Shown here: positions 1 through 7,106 of the stretch, piece by piece
Layout of the letters: each line of letters starts with the position of its first letter
Position numbering within the stretch: the first letter of the stretch is position 1
NCBI GenBank assembly: GCA_902798285.1
Contig: CADBVZ010000025.1
Location: forward strand, 1-36,226
Source: an uncultured Prevotella sp.
GTDB taxonomy: Bacteria > Bacteroidota > Bacteroidia > Bacteroidales > Bacteroidaceae
DNA: 36,226 bases
Direction of reading: 5' to 3'
The notes under the pieces: model-generated
What the model saw: only the letters and a program-made list of their open reading frames with translations
Database searches by the model: none
What the model was told of the DNA's origin: nothing
Program-made: the position numbers and the translations under genes

Positions 1-25
1 GAATCAGCGGGATTCTTATGAGAAG

Positions 26-98
26 TCGAGGTGACAGGACTCGAACCTGCGACAGCCTGGTCCCAAACCAGGAACGCTACCAACTGCGCTACACCTCG
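26..98 (-). tRNA. tRNA-Pro (anticodon TGG)
   Basis: On the minus strand a complete 73-base cloverleaf can be folded. The acceptor arms CGAGGTG (92-98) and CACCTCG (27-33) pair over seven bases, the T arm carries GGTTCGAGTCC, and the anticodon loop TTTGGGA gives anticodon TGG, which reads proline CCA codons. The discriminator base is A and no CCA is encoded, so the CCA end must be added after transcription. It has its own promoter and lies downstream of the serine palmitoyltransferase gene on the same strand. Confidence 0.95.
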
Positions 99-116
99 AT
101 TTTTGTCTTGCGGGTG

Positions 117-147
117 CAAAGGTACACATTTTCTGTGACCCTTGCAA
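117..147 (-). promoter_or_regulatory. Bacteroidetes-type promoter of tRNA-Pro
   Basis: Read on the minus strand, TTG (145-147) is followed after 20 bases by TAccTTTG (117-124), a full match to the Bacteroidetes -33/-7 consensus. The -7 element ends 18 bases before the first base of the tRNA. This gives the tRNA transcription independent of the upstream gene. Confidence 0.75.
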
Positions 148-170
148 ATTTTTCCGCAATTATTTACCTA

Positions 171-1358
171 TTACTTGATAATTCCTTGCTCTACGAAGAT
201 CTTCTTGAGGGCAACAACCGAGCGATCCACCTGTTCCTTGGTGTGAGTAGCCATCAGGGCATAGCGAACAAGTGTGTCCTGAGGTGCACATGCGGGAGGA
301 ATAACAGGATTGATGAACACACCGGCCTTGAAGGCAAGCGATGTTACCAGGAAGGTCTTATCCACATCGCGCACATAAAGCGGGATGATGGGGCTCTCGG
401 TCTCGCCAATCTCGAAGCCTTCCTCACGGAAACGCTTCAGGGCGTAGTGAGTTACATCCCACAGGGCCTGAATACGCTCGGGCTCCTGCTGAATGATGTG
501 GAGTGCTTCCATAGCTGCTGCTGTGGCTGCGGGCGTGTTAGAAGCCGAGAAGATATAGGTGCGACAAGTGTGGCGCAGGAAGTTGATGGTATCCCAATCA
601 GCAGCAATGAAACCACCGATAGAAGCCAGCGACTTAGAGAAGGTACCCATGATGAGGTCGACCTCGTCAGTAAGTCCGAAGTGATCACAAACACCACGAC
701 CCTGCTTACCAAATACGCCGATACCATGAGCCTCGTCGACCATGATTGAGCAATTATACTTGTGCTTCAACTCTACAATCTCGGGCAGCTTAGCCAGATC
801 GCCCTCCATTGAGAACACACCATCGACCACGATGAGCTTGATGGCATCATGAGGCAGCTTCTGAAGCACACGCTCCAGATCGGCCATATCGTTGTGCTTA
901 TAATGAAGCTGGCGGGCAAACGAAAGACGACGACCGTCCACAATTGAAGCGTGGTCGCGATCGTCGCAGATGATATAGTCGTCCTTGCCAACTACCATTG
1001 CCAAAACACCCTGATTCACAGAGAAACCTGTAGAGAAACAAAGGCAATCGTCCTTGCCAATGAACTCAGAGATTTCCTTCTCGAGCTGTACGTGCAGATC
1101 GAGCGTTCCATTGAGGAAACGGCTGCCGGCACAGCCTGAACCATATTTATCAAGGGCGCGCTTGGCGGCATCAATGATGCGCTGATCGCCTGTTAAACCT
1201 GTATAGGCGTTTGAACCGAACATGAGCACTTTATGACCGCCCATTTCTACCTCGGTTCCCTGCTTTCCCTCAATAGCGCGGAAATAAGGATACACGTCAG
1301 CCTCCATGAATTTCTGAGGCTCACGATAATGCGAATATTTCTCTTGTAACTGTCCCAT
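171..1358 (-). CDS. spt: serine palmitoyltransferase (sphingolipid synthesis)
   Basis: This 395-residue PLP enzyme of the alpha-oxoamine synthase family would condense L-serine with a long-chain acyl-CoA or acyl-ACP to 3-ketosphinganine, the first step of sphingolipid synthesis in the cytoplasm. The PLP lysine sits in TFSKSLASIGG (Lys242). Other visible family marks are the stacking histidine in DRDHAS (His136) and the cofactor contacts in VDEAHG (Asp208, His211). The N-terminal stretch EGKQGTEVEMGG and the C-terminal NPVIPPACAPQDT are close to the Bacteroides serine palmitoyltransferase as I remember it. 8-Amino-7-oxononanoate synthase and 2-amino-3-ketobutyrate ligase are the nearest alternatives, but no biotin or threonine genes lie nearby. 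It is transcribed divergently from a lipid kinase gene from its own promoter. Confidence 0.88.
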   Translation of the reverse strand: MGQLQEKYSHYREPQKFMEADVYPYFRAIEGKQGTEVEMGGHKVLMFGSNAYTGLTGDQRIIDAAKRALDKYGSGCAGSRFLNGTLDLHVQLEKEISEFIGKDDCLCFSTGFSVNQGVLAMVVGKDDYIICDDRDHASIVDGRRLSFARQLHYKHNDMADLERVLQKLPHDAIKLIVVDGVFSMEGDLAKLPEIVELKHKYNCSIMVDEAHGIGVFGKQGRGVCDHFGLTDEVDLIMGTFSKSLASIGGFIAADWDTINFLRHTCRTYIFSASNTPAATAAAMEALHIIQQEPERIQALWDVTHYALKRFREEGFEIGETESPIIPLYVRDVDKTFLVTSLAFKAGVFINPVIPPACAPQDTLVRYALMATHTKEQVDRSVVALKKIFVEQGIIK

Positions 1359-1397
1359 TCTGATAAAGGTAAGTACTTATTTTTTATTTTCAGGCTG

Positions 1398-1429
1398 CAA
1401 AGTTACACAATTTTTGGTAATTCGTGCAA
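1398..1429 (-). promoter_or_regulatory. promoter of the serine palmitoyltransferase gene
   Basis: On the minus strand TTG (1427-1429) and TAacTTTG (1398-1405) are separated by 21 bases, matching the Bacteroidetes consensus. The -7 element ends about 39 bases upstream of the ATG at 1358. Confidence 0.65.
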
Positions 1430-1499
1430 GTTTTTATCAATAAATGATAGTTTTTGGTAAATTTATCGCATTAATATCCTATTTTTCAGGCTTTTTTCG

Positions 1500-1507
1500 T
1501 ACTTTTG
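1500..1507 (+). promoter_or_regulatory. -7 element of the lipid kinase gene
   Basis: TActTTTG matches the TAnnTTTG element exactly and ends only 10 bases before the ATG at 1518. No convincing TTG is found 19-21 bases upstream, so the promoter is supported by its -7 half only. If used, the leader would be just a few bases long. Confidence 0.4.
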
Positions 1508-1517
1508 CATTCGAATT

Positions 1518-2555
1518 ATGATGGAAAAGAAGAAAATCACATTCATATTGAACCCCATATCGGGCACTCACTCCAAGGAGGAGATTCCGGCTCAGATAGA
1601 ACAACTACTCGACAAAGAGCAGTTCGAGGCCTCCATCAGGTTTACGGAATACGCCGGGCATGCGGCCGAAATAGCCAAAGAGTGTGCTGACAACCATGAG
1701 GACGTGGTTGTGGCTGTGGGTGGCGACGGCACTGTGAACGAGGTGGCGCGATCGCTGGTTCACACGCAGACGGCACTGGCCATCATCCCCTGCGGAAGCG
1801 GGAACGGTCTGGCTCGCCACTTGTGTCTGCCGCTCGACGTGAAGAAGGCCATCGGCATCATCAACTGCTGTAAGATTGAGACCTTCGACTATGGTGTGAT
1901 CAACGACCTACCCTTCTTCTGCACCTGTGGCATGGGCTTCGATGCATTTATATCGCTGAAGTTTGCCGAGGCTGGTAAGCGTGGCCCCATTACCTACGTG
2001 GAGAATGTGCTGAAGGAGGGACTGAAGTACAAGCCCGAGACGTATGAAGTGGCCGACGAGACGGGCGCCAAGAAATACAAGGCATTCCTAATAGCTTGTG
2101 CCAACGCATCGCAATATGGCAACAATGCCTACATAGCCCCAGGCGCCACGATGAAGGATGGCGAGATGGACGTGATCGTGATGGAGCCGTTTAATGTGCT
2201 CGATGCACCACAGATAGCTGCCGACCTGATGATGAAGACGCTGGGTAACAACTCGAAGATCAAGACCTTCCGCACGAAGCATCTGACCATTCACCGCCAA
2301 CAGGAAGGGGCCATTCATTATGATGGTGACCCAATTATGACGGGCAAGGAGATTGACGTGAGGATTGAGCACAATGGCATTTTGATTGTGACAAATCCGG
2401 AGGTTGAGGAGGACAACGGACAGCCGAATCCTGTACTGAATGCTTTCAGTGACCTCTTTAATAATATAAATAATGTACGTGAGGACATTGAGAAGCGTGG
2501 TAAGAGAATACAGAGAGTGAATAAAGTTTTGCTGCGCAAGCTAACGAAGCTTTAG
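1518..2555 (+). CDS. diacylglycerol kinase family lipid kinase
   Basis: This 345-residue protein of the DAGK catalytic family (DgkB/YegS/BmrU type) would phosphorylate a lipid hydroxyl at the inner face of the membrane using ATP. The N-terminal nucleotide-binding half carries FILNPISG (about residues 9-16), the hallmark GGDGT (68-72) followed by VNEVA, and IPCGSGNGLARH. The C-terminal half has the MKDGEMDV segment and the HYDGDP segment seen in YegS-like enzymes. The last 40 residues are charged and specific to this lineage. Its divergent pairing with serine palmitoyltransferase suggests that the substrate could be a sphingoid base, ceramide or diacylglycerol; that is inference from position. 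ATG 1518 is followed immediately by a second ATG (1521), and either could be the start. Confidence 0.85.
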   Translation: MMEKKKITFILNPISGTHSKEEIPAQIEQLLDKEQFEASIRFTEYAGHAAEIAKECADNHEDVVVAVGGDGTVNEVARSLVHTQTALAIIPCGSGNGLARHLCLPLDVKKAIGIINCCKIETFDYGVINDLPFFCTCGMGFDAFISLKFAEAGKRGPITYVENVLKEGLKYKPETYEVADETGAKKYKAFLIACANASQYGNNAYIAPGATMKDGEMDVIVMEPFNVLDAPQIAADLMMKTLGNNSKIKTFRTKHLTIHRQQEGAIHYDGDPIMTGKEIDVRIEHNGILIVTNPEVEEDNGQPNPVLNAFSDLFNNINNVREDIEKRGKRIQRVNKVLLRKLTKL

Positions 2556-2571
2556 AGGTGAGAAGCTAGAG
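2551..2571 (+). repeat. stop-associated repeat, first copy
   Basis: The segment reads TTTAGAGG, then TGAGAAGCTAGAG, and overlaps the stop codon of the lipid kinase gene. Fifteen of its bases (2557-2571) are perfectly complementary to 2940-2954, so the two copies form an inverted pair around the small membrane protein gene and tRNA-Cys. A looser copy follows the ROK kinase stop codon near 30970-30991. Confidence 0.6.
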
Positions 2572-2578
2572 ATATGTC

Positions 2579-2752
2579 ATGTGGCAGTTTTTTGCAGTAA
2601 TCATTGTTTTGGCAGTCGCGATTGTTTATGCTGGTTATCGCATATATAGAGCGCTGACTGATGAAAATGAGGCTTGTAAAGGCTGTGCGTTAGCGAAAAA
2701 TTGCAAGAAGAAGCGAAAAAATCGCGAAAACATTTGGCAGTGTCGAAAATAA
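2579..2752 (+). CDS. small Cys-rich single-pass membrane protein (FeoB-associated type)
   Basis: A 57-codon frame starting with ATG and ending at TAA encodes a short protein. It has one hydrophobic helix (about residues 3-24, FFAVIIVLAVAIVYAGY), then a cysteine cluster of the form C-x2-C-x5-C (Cys33, Cys36, Cys42) in CKGCALAKNC, and a lysine/arginine-rich tail with one more Cys. This layout matches the FeoB-associated Cys-rich membrane protein family, thought to act with ferrous iron transport or as a small metal or redox site. No feoB lies in this window, so the function is open. The stop is 44 bases before tRNA-Cys, and the tRNA promoter overlaps the last codons. The 23-base gap after the lipid kinase suggests co-transcription with it. 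Confidence 0.6.
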   Translation: MWQFFAVIIVLAVAIVYAGYRIYRALTDENEACKGCALAKNCKKKRKNRENIWQCRK

Positions 2753-2764
2753 TGCCTACCTTTG
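2734..2764 (+). promoter_or_regulatory. promoter of tRNA-Cys
   Basis: TTG (2734-2736) and TAccTTTG (2757-2764) are spaced by 20 bases, a full consensus match. The -33 part lies inside the 3' end of the small membrane protein gene. Confidence 0.7.
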
Positions 2765-2796
2765 CACCCGCATTTGAAAAAGTGCTCTTTTTTCTT

Positions 2797-2868
2797 GGTG
2801 CCTTGGATGAGTGGCTTAGTCAACGGTCTGCAAAACCGTCTACGGCGGTTCGAATCCGCCAGGCACCT
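2797..2868 (+). tRNA. tRNA-Cys (anticodon GCA)
   Basis: The acceptor arms GGTGCCT (2797-2803) and AGGCACC (2861-2867) pair fully. The T arm reads GGCGGTTCGAATCCGCC. The anticodon loop CTGCAAA gives GCA, which decodes cysteine UGC/UGU, and the discriminator base is T, as expected for cysteine tRNAs. No CCA is encoded. Confidence 0.95.
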
Positions 2869-2876
2869 CGCAAAAA

Positions 2877-2910
2877 GAAAAGCTGAAGAAGATATTCTCC
2901 AGCTTTTTTT
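2877..2910. terminator. bidirectional terminator between tRNA-Cys and the ykvA-like gene
   Basis: The stem AGCTG-a-AGAA with loop GATA and returning arm TTCT-c-CAGCT (2881-2904) is followed by a run of seven T on the plus strand. It is preceded by an A-rich run that serves as the T tract on the minus strand. It sits between convergent transcripts and can end both: tRNA-Cys from the left and the four-gene envelope operon from the right. Confidence 0.75.
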
Positions 2911-2932
2911 GTTATAGGGCTTGCAAGGTTTT

Positions 2933-2967
2933 CTCTCACCTCTAGCTTCTCACCCTTTACCTCTAAA
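2933..2967 (-). repeat. stop-associated repeat, second copy
   Basis: Read on the minus strand this begins TTTAGAGG two bases after the stop codon of the YkvA-like gene. After a short insertion it continues as GGTGAGAAGCTAGAGGTGAGAG. It matches the copy at 2551-2571 over 15 contiguous bases in opposite orientation. Confidence 0.6.
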
Positions 2968-2969
2968 TC

Positions 2970-3362
2970 CTACTCCTCTCCATCAAAGAGATTCTGGATC
3001 TCGCTGATCTCCTCGTCATCGAACCACTTGGAGAGTTTCTTGCGAGCTTGCTCCACAATCTCAGGATCGATGCCCGTCCACACCTTCTTCAGTACGAAGA
3101 GCAGCACAGCCAGATCGTCGGTGAGTCCGGCGATGGGAATGGCATCGGGTATAACATCGAGGGGACTAATCATATAACCAAGGGCACCAATGATGATGGC
3201 CTTGTCGCTCTTACTCACCTTGTCGCTCTGAAGCGTGTAGTAGAGAATCAGCGCGGCATACACTAACTTGGCTCCTGCTCGCTTGGCGATGCGGGAGATC
3301 TTTTCGGCAAATTCTGACTGAGAGAATTTGTTGGCATAACTCATAAAATCGGGTATTTCCAT
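2970..3362 (-). CDS. YkvA/DUF1232 family membrane protein
   Basis: This 130-residue protein carries the DUF1232 core: a helix rich in Ala, Ile and Tyr (about residues 32-45), then IIIGALGYMISPLDVIPDAIP (about 56-76) and GLTDDLAVL. SPxDxIPDxIP followed by a hydrophobic helix with DD is the family signature. The role is not established; relatives are small membrane-associated proteins of bacteria. It is the last gene of a four-gene minus-strand operon, 16 bases after the DUF1460 gene, which hints at an envelope-related setting. Confidence 0.85.
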   Translation of the reverse strand: MEIPDFMSYANKFSQSEFAEKISRIAKRAGAKLVYAALILYYTLQSDKVSKSDKAIIIGALGYMISPLDVIPDAIPIAGLTDDLAVLLFVLKKVWTGIDPEIVEQARKKLSKWFDDEEISEIQNLFDGEE

Positions 3363-3378
3363 ACTCTTGTCTTGTTTG

Positions 3379-4251
3379 TTATTGTTTATTGTTGATTCGG
3401 ATAATTCTGATTCCAGTCTGAGAGGGATGCTTCTGCAGGTAGCGATAGAGCGTCATCGGCTCATCGACCACCTTATGGTGCAGTTGCGAGGCATTCAGTA
3501 GGTGAAGCCCGTCGTTCTTCCATACTGCGAAACCCAGATGGGCTATATCAAGCCCAGGCTTGTTGCAGGTAATGGCAATGATGTCGCCGTCGTTGACGGC
3601 TTGGCGCAGCAACTTGGAGTTGCCTACAGCCGACTTGGGGATATAACGGAACTGCATGCCGCTGAGGTTTTGTTCAGTCTCGCGGATGCGGCTAACGAAT
3701 TCTGGATGTTTCTTCAGCGCCTCATAGCTCTGGGGATGTGTGCTCATATAGTTGACGCTGACTTGCTGAATAGCAGAGAAAACAGTCTGCGGCTGCTGGA
3801 TCTCAGTAACGAGTCCTGAGCGCGAGTTCTCGACAATCCAATCGGTGAAGTAATGCAGACGACTGGTGTAGCCCTTCAGAATACCACCACGATAACGCAT
3901 ATCGATAAGGGCATGTTTGAAGGCGCGATAAGTGAGAAGCCGCTGCTGAGTGCAATAGGTGAGCGCTACGACATTCTCAACAAGCGTGGTGCAATCGAGC
4001 TGGCGGGTGTTGACCACCAACTGCTCAGGATCGTTGCCCTCGAGGGTGTGGGCCACATAAGAGCGCCCCAGGAACTTGCGGGCATAGAACAGCGGCAGAC
4101 AAGTACCTACTGGCTGACGGCTACCCTCGCTCAAGAGCTGACAGATGGTGATGCTATCTGTAGTGAGCTGCTTGGTTTGCGCCATAGCCCTCCCCTGCCC
4201 CATAAAGAGCATCAGCAACAGCAGCGGGGTTATGATATATCGTAATCTCAT
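3379..4251 (-). CDS. DUF1460 amidase-like (NlpC/P60 fold) exported protein
   Basis: This 290-residue protein has a signal peptide (MRLRYIITPLLLLMLFMGQG, with cleavage likely after AMAQ near residue 25), followed by a DUF1460 domain. The family adopts an NlpC/P60-like papain fold and is described as N-acetylmuramoyl-L-alanine amidase-like. The candidate nucleophile is Cys87 in LDCTTLVENV and the candidate histidine is His238 in DIAHLGFAVW, so the catalytic pair looks intact. A periplasmic role in cutting peptidoglycan or muropeptides is a family-based inference. The start ATG overlaps the stop of the upstream DUF4421 gene as ATGA, which shows translational coupling. Length is normal for the family. 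Confidence 0.85.
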   Translation of the reverse strand: MRLRYIITPLLLLMLFMGQGRAMAQTKQLTTDSITICQLLSEGSRQPVGTCLPLFYARKFLGRSYVAHTLEGNDPEQLVVNTRQLDCTTLVENVVALTYCTQQRLLTYRAFKHALIDMRYRGGILKGYTSRLHYFTDWIVENSRSGLVTEIQQPQTVFSAIQQVSVNYMSTHPQSYEALKKHPEFVSRIRETEQNLSGMQFRYIPKSAVGNSKLLRQAVNDGDIIAITCNKPGLDIAHLGFAVWKNDGLHLLNASQLHHKVVDEPMTLYRYLQKHPSQTGIRIIRINNKQ

Positions 4252-5384
4252 ACTTTTTTCTTCCTATATTTCTTTTTCGGCACGAAGTTATAGCCTATGT
4301 AGGCATTAAACGAGCCAAAGACATTATTGGCCGTAAAGCGCGACGTGCGATAGTTGTTGGTGCGCAGAATGAAACTCGCACCCATATAAAAGCGGGTGTT
4401 GTTGTAAACGAGTCCGAAGCGGCCGATGCCATCGATATTGAACTTACCGAAATCGAACCCTTTCTTCTCGTCGGCCACCTTGCCATAGCTGGTCTTATAG
4501 CATGCAGCCAACTGTGCACTAGCGCAGAAAAGCCAATTCTTGGCGAACACCCAGTTGTAAGCATAGCCGCCTGAGAGCATGAAGTCGTTGTAGCGAACAT
4601 CCTTGAACAACAAGCCGCTATCCACTTCGAGCTCGACGCCACCACCCATGCGCTCATTGAGGGCTCGCTCGAGTTCATCGTAGTCCATATCGAGCGTATT
4701 GGTGGTAAAACCAGCACCAGCGAGCCAAGAGCCACAGCTGATTTTCTGGCAGGTGGACTGTGCGAAGGCTGCTGGGTAAGAGAAGCGCCCGTGATTGAAG
4801 ATGTAATAGGCGCTCACTCCCGTCATGCCCACATTGACACCAGCAAAGGGCAAGCCTTCAAAGATGCGGTTATCGATCTCATCGCCCAACTTGGCATCGC
4901 GTATCTTATAATCAGTACCTGTGCGACGATAGAACAGATCAACACCCACCTGAGAGGAGTAGATACTGATATCGAACTCCTTGCGAAGGCCGTTCTGGCT
5001 GAACCCAATATTCTTGATATCGAAGGTGTAGCCGAAGAAGAACCAACGCCAGCCGAAATACGGACCAATCTTGGTTTGCCCATCGGGCGCCAGGCGAAGA
5101 GACTGACCGTTGCTGCTCAGGATGAAGTTCTCGTAGGTGCGAGTGATCTGAGCCATCACGGTAAACTCATAGTGGTTGGGCTCGATGTACTCATCCTCCA
5201 AGCGGTCGAAGCCTCGGATGGTCTCACGAATGATGCCAATCTCGTGCGACTTCTTCACAGTGTCGGGCTTCAGGATATCTGCCGCCAGCATCTCGTCGTG
5301 CAGACGATCAGTCTGAAGCGTATCTTCCTGAGCTGCAGCACGGCTGCAAACCAACACCAGCGCACAAATCAGCAACCACCTCAT
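4248..5384 (-). CDS. DUF4421 outer-membrane beta-barrel protein
   Basis: This 378-residue exported protein has a signal peptide (MRWLLICALVLVCSRAAAQ). It shows alternating aromatic and polar strands typical of an outer-membrane barrel, with the distinctive segment RFSYPAAFAQS followed by GSWLAGAGF, which I recognise from DUF4421 proteins of Bacteroidales. The C-terminus ends in a strand (YIGYNFVP) followed by a basic tail. Function is unknown. I start at ATG 5384 because it opens directly on the signal peptide; an in-frame GTG at 5393 would add three residues (MRA). The Gfo/Idh/MocA gene ends 12 bases upstream, and the DUF1460 gene overlaps the stop codon, so the barrel and the amidase-like protein are probably made together. 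Confidence 0.8.
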   Translation of the reverse strand: MRWLLICALVLVCSRAAAQEDTLQTDRLHDEMLAADILKPDTVKKSHEIGIIRETIRGFDRLEDEYIEPNHYEFTVMAQITRTYENFILSSNGQSLRLAPDGQTKIGPYFGWRWFFFGYTFDIKNIGFSQNGLRKEFDISIYSSQVGVDLFYRRTGTDYKIRDAKLGDEIDNRIFEGLPFAGVNVGMTGVSAYYIFNHGRFSYPAAFAQSTCQKISCGSWLAGAGFTTNTLDMDYDELERALNERMGGGVELEVDSGLLFKDVRYNDFMLSGGYAYNWVFAKNWLFCASAQLAACYKTSYGKVADEKKGFDFGKFNIDGIGRFGLVYNNTRFYMGASFILRTNNYRTSRFTANNVFGSFNAYIGYNFVPKKKYRKKKV

Positions 5385-5396
5385 CGCTCTCACACA

Positions 5397-6389
5397 TCAG
5401 AATTTGCCCAGTATGCGATCCATCACCCAGTTGACGGGCGTAGCAGAAACACTGGTACATGTACAAACGGCCAAACCCTGCAGATGCTCGATGACATTCT
5501 TGATGAGCGGATACTGCACGTAAGGCGGATTGGGAACTGTAATGCTCTCGTCGCCTTCGCTGGTCTGCAGGCGGATGGGGTTATAGTCGAACACGGAGAA
5601 ACTGACTTGTCCCTCGGTGCCAATAATCTCAATACAATCCTCGCGGGCACTCTCGTGGGCCATATAGCACCAGGAACCAGAGCCGGGCAAGCCGTTCTCG
5701 AAACGGAAGCAGGCACTTACGGAATCCTCAGCCTCATAGAGTCCGCCACAATTGGCATGAATGCCTCGAGCCTCGAGAATCACACCAAATATATCCTGCA
5801 AGAGGTCGAGCTGATGAGGGGCCATATCATAGAAATAGCCGCCTCCGGCAATCTCGGGCTGGAGTCGCCAAGGCAACGGCTGATGATTTCGGATAGCTTC
5901 GGCATCGGCATCGCGAAGAGGTTCGGTATAGCGTATCTGCACATTCATGATCTTACCGATTCGCCCAGAGTTGACAATATCCTTCACCTTCTGGAAATAA
6001 GGCAGATAACGGCGGTAATAGGCTACGAAACAGGGAACGCCCGTTTGCTCGGAGATACGATTGATGCGGGCACAATCCTCATAGCTGGCCGCAAGGGGTT
6101 TCTCAACATAAACAGGTTTGCCGGCCTTCATGGCCATGATGGCATAAGTGGCATGACTGGCAGGCGGTGTGGCCACATAAACAGCGTTCACATCGGGATC
6201 GTCGATGAGTTCCTGCGCATCGGTATACCATTTCTTGATACCATGCTCCACTGCGTAGGTGCGCGCGTGTAGCTCCGTACGGCTCATGACAGCCACCACG
6301 CTGGAGCCTTCGACCTCGCTGAATGCAGGACCGCTCTTCTTTTCAGTCACTTCACCACAACCGATGAATCCCCATTTCAATACCTTCAT
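5397..6389 (-). CDS. Gfo/Idh/MocA family NAD(P)-dependent oxidoreductase
   Basis: This 330-residue protein has an N-terminal Rossmann fold (GFIGCGEVTEKKSGPAF, nucleotide loop at about residues 8-13), the family motif EKP in VYVEKPLA (about residues 95-102), and the C-terminal alpha/beta domain with GGGYFYDMAPHQLDLL, which carries the conserved Asp/His of the active site. The substrate cannot be told; sugars, inositols and their acids are usual. No signal peptide is present, so it acts in the cytoplasm. It is the first gene of an operon with three envelope-type genes, an association with no obvious pathway. Confidence 0.85.
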   Translation of the reverse strand: MKVLKWGFIGCGEVTEKKSGPAFSEVEGSSVVAVMSRTELHARTYAVEHGIKKWYTDAQELIDDPDVNAVYVATPPASHATYAIMAMKAGKPVYVEKPLAASYEDCARINRISEQTGVPCFVAYYRRYLPYFQKVKDIVNSGRIGKIMNVQIRYTEPLRDADAEAIRNHQPLPWRLQPEIAGGGYFYDMAPHQLDLLQDIFGVILEARGIHANCGGLYEAEDSVSACFRFENGLPGSGSWCYMAHESAREDCIEIIGTEGQVSFSVFDYNPIRLQTSEGDESITVPNPPYVQYPLIKNVIEHLQGLAVCTCTSVSATPVNWVMDRILGKF

Positions 6390-6408
6390 AATTTTACCTA
6401 TTTGGCTG

Positions 6409-6416
6409 CAAAGATA
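6409..6416 (-). promoter_or_regulatory. -7 element of the oxidoreductase-envelope operon
   Basis: On the minus strand TAtcTTTG matches the -7 consensus and ends 19 bases before the ATG at 6389. No TTG is seen at the usual -33 distance. Confidence 0.5.
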
Positions 6417-6459
6417 ATAAATAATATGAATTTTGCCGTATTAATTATGAATTATTTAG

Positions 6460-6467
6460 TATCTTTG
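6460..6467 (+). promoter_or_regulatory. -7 element of the membrane protein-hisB operon
   Basis: TAtcTTTG ends 21 bases before the ATG at 6489. A TTG lies at 6433-6435 but with 24 bases of spacing, longer than usual. The element lies downstream of an earlier in-frame TTG (6402), which argues against that upstream start for the membrane protein. Confidence 0.5.
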
Positions 6468-6488
6468 CACCGAAAATCAAGTCAGACA

Positions 6489-7106
6489 ATGGAAAAAGAC
6501 AACGAAAACACCCTTCTGAAGATACGGAGCAGCAGAGCCTGCATCCGCGACGGATACATGTGGTTCAGCGACAAGTTCCGCCGCATATTCCGCCATACAT
6601 GGCCCATCGCACTGCTGTTTGCCGTCTTAACGGCTACAGCCTCAGCGCTGCCCGTACTCATATCTCCCCTACTCCTGTGGCCAGCATTGGCTCTCGAGTT
6701 GCTGGCAGTCATCATATTGCTGGTGCTCACCAGGCGCGTGTTCCGCAAGAAACAGTTATTACCACCTGCCGGCAGTGCCTCATTGGGTGCGAAGATACGT
6801 CAGGCAGGACAGTTTGTTCTGGTGGGCATCGTTTGTTTGCTGGTGGTGGCTGTGCTCACACTACTCACCTCACTGCCCACCCTGATTATGATGGCGGCCA
6901 ACTGGGAATCGCAGATGGGTGTGCTGAACGGCGATCCTGCCGGTATGCCTGATTACGTACTTTGGCTCTCAATCGTGGTGTTCCTCATCGCCGGATTCCT
7001 GAAGGCTTACGTGTGGATGACCATCATCTGCCCCTTCTATCTGGTACGTGTAACGGTGGCCCAGAAAGAGAAAGAAAAGAAAGAATTCAATATTGAAAAA
7101 TTATGA
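6489..7106 (+). CDS. predicted integral membrane protein, function unknown
   Basis: This protein of 205 residues has a charged N-terminal segment ([16 protein letters not shown]) and about four membrane helices: [20 protein letters not shown], then [20 protein letters not shown], then [20 protein letters not shown], and [20 protein letters not shown] near the end. The C-terminus is lysine/glutamate-rich. I do not recognise a family. The frame stays open upstream to 6402, but the promoter-like element at 6460-6467 and the normal-looking MEKDN start favour 6489. Its stop overlaps the hisB start as ATGA, so the two are translationally coupled even though no link between them is evident. Confidence 0.7.
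   Translation: MEKDNENTLLKIRSSRACIRDGYMWFSDKFRRIFRHTWPIALLFAVLTATASALPVLISPLLLWPALALELLAVIILLVLTRRVFRKKQLLPPAGSASLGAKIRQAGQFVLVGIVCLLVVAVLTLLTSLPTLIMMAANWESQMGVLNGDPAGMPDYVLWLSIVVFLIAGFLKAYVWMTIICPFYLVRVTVAQKEKEKKEFNIEKL

Noticed and set aside
1-25. Possible second tRNA or terminator next to tRNA-Pro: GAATC/GATTC arms and a CTCATAA string on the minus strand
   Set aside because: The string would need an anticodon stem that does not pair, and only 25 bases are present with no room for acceptor and D arms; the hairpin is too short to call at the window edge.
18-749. 243-codon open frame on the plus strand beginning in the tRNA-Pro region
   Set aside because: It reads through the antisense of a tRNA and of serine palmitoyltransferase; the N-terminal RTRTCDSLVPNQERYQLRYTS is the well-known false peptide from antisense tRNA.
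4791-6272. 493-codon open frame on the plus strand over the DUF4421 and oxidoreductase genes
   Set aside because: It is antisense to two recognisable genes and has no recognisable motif or credible start.
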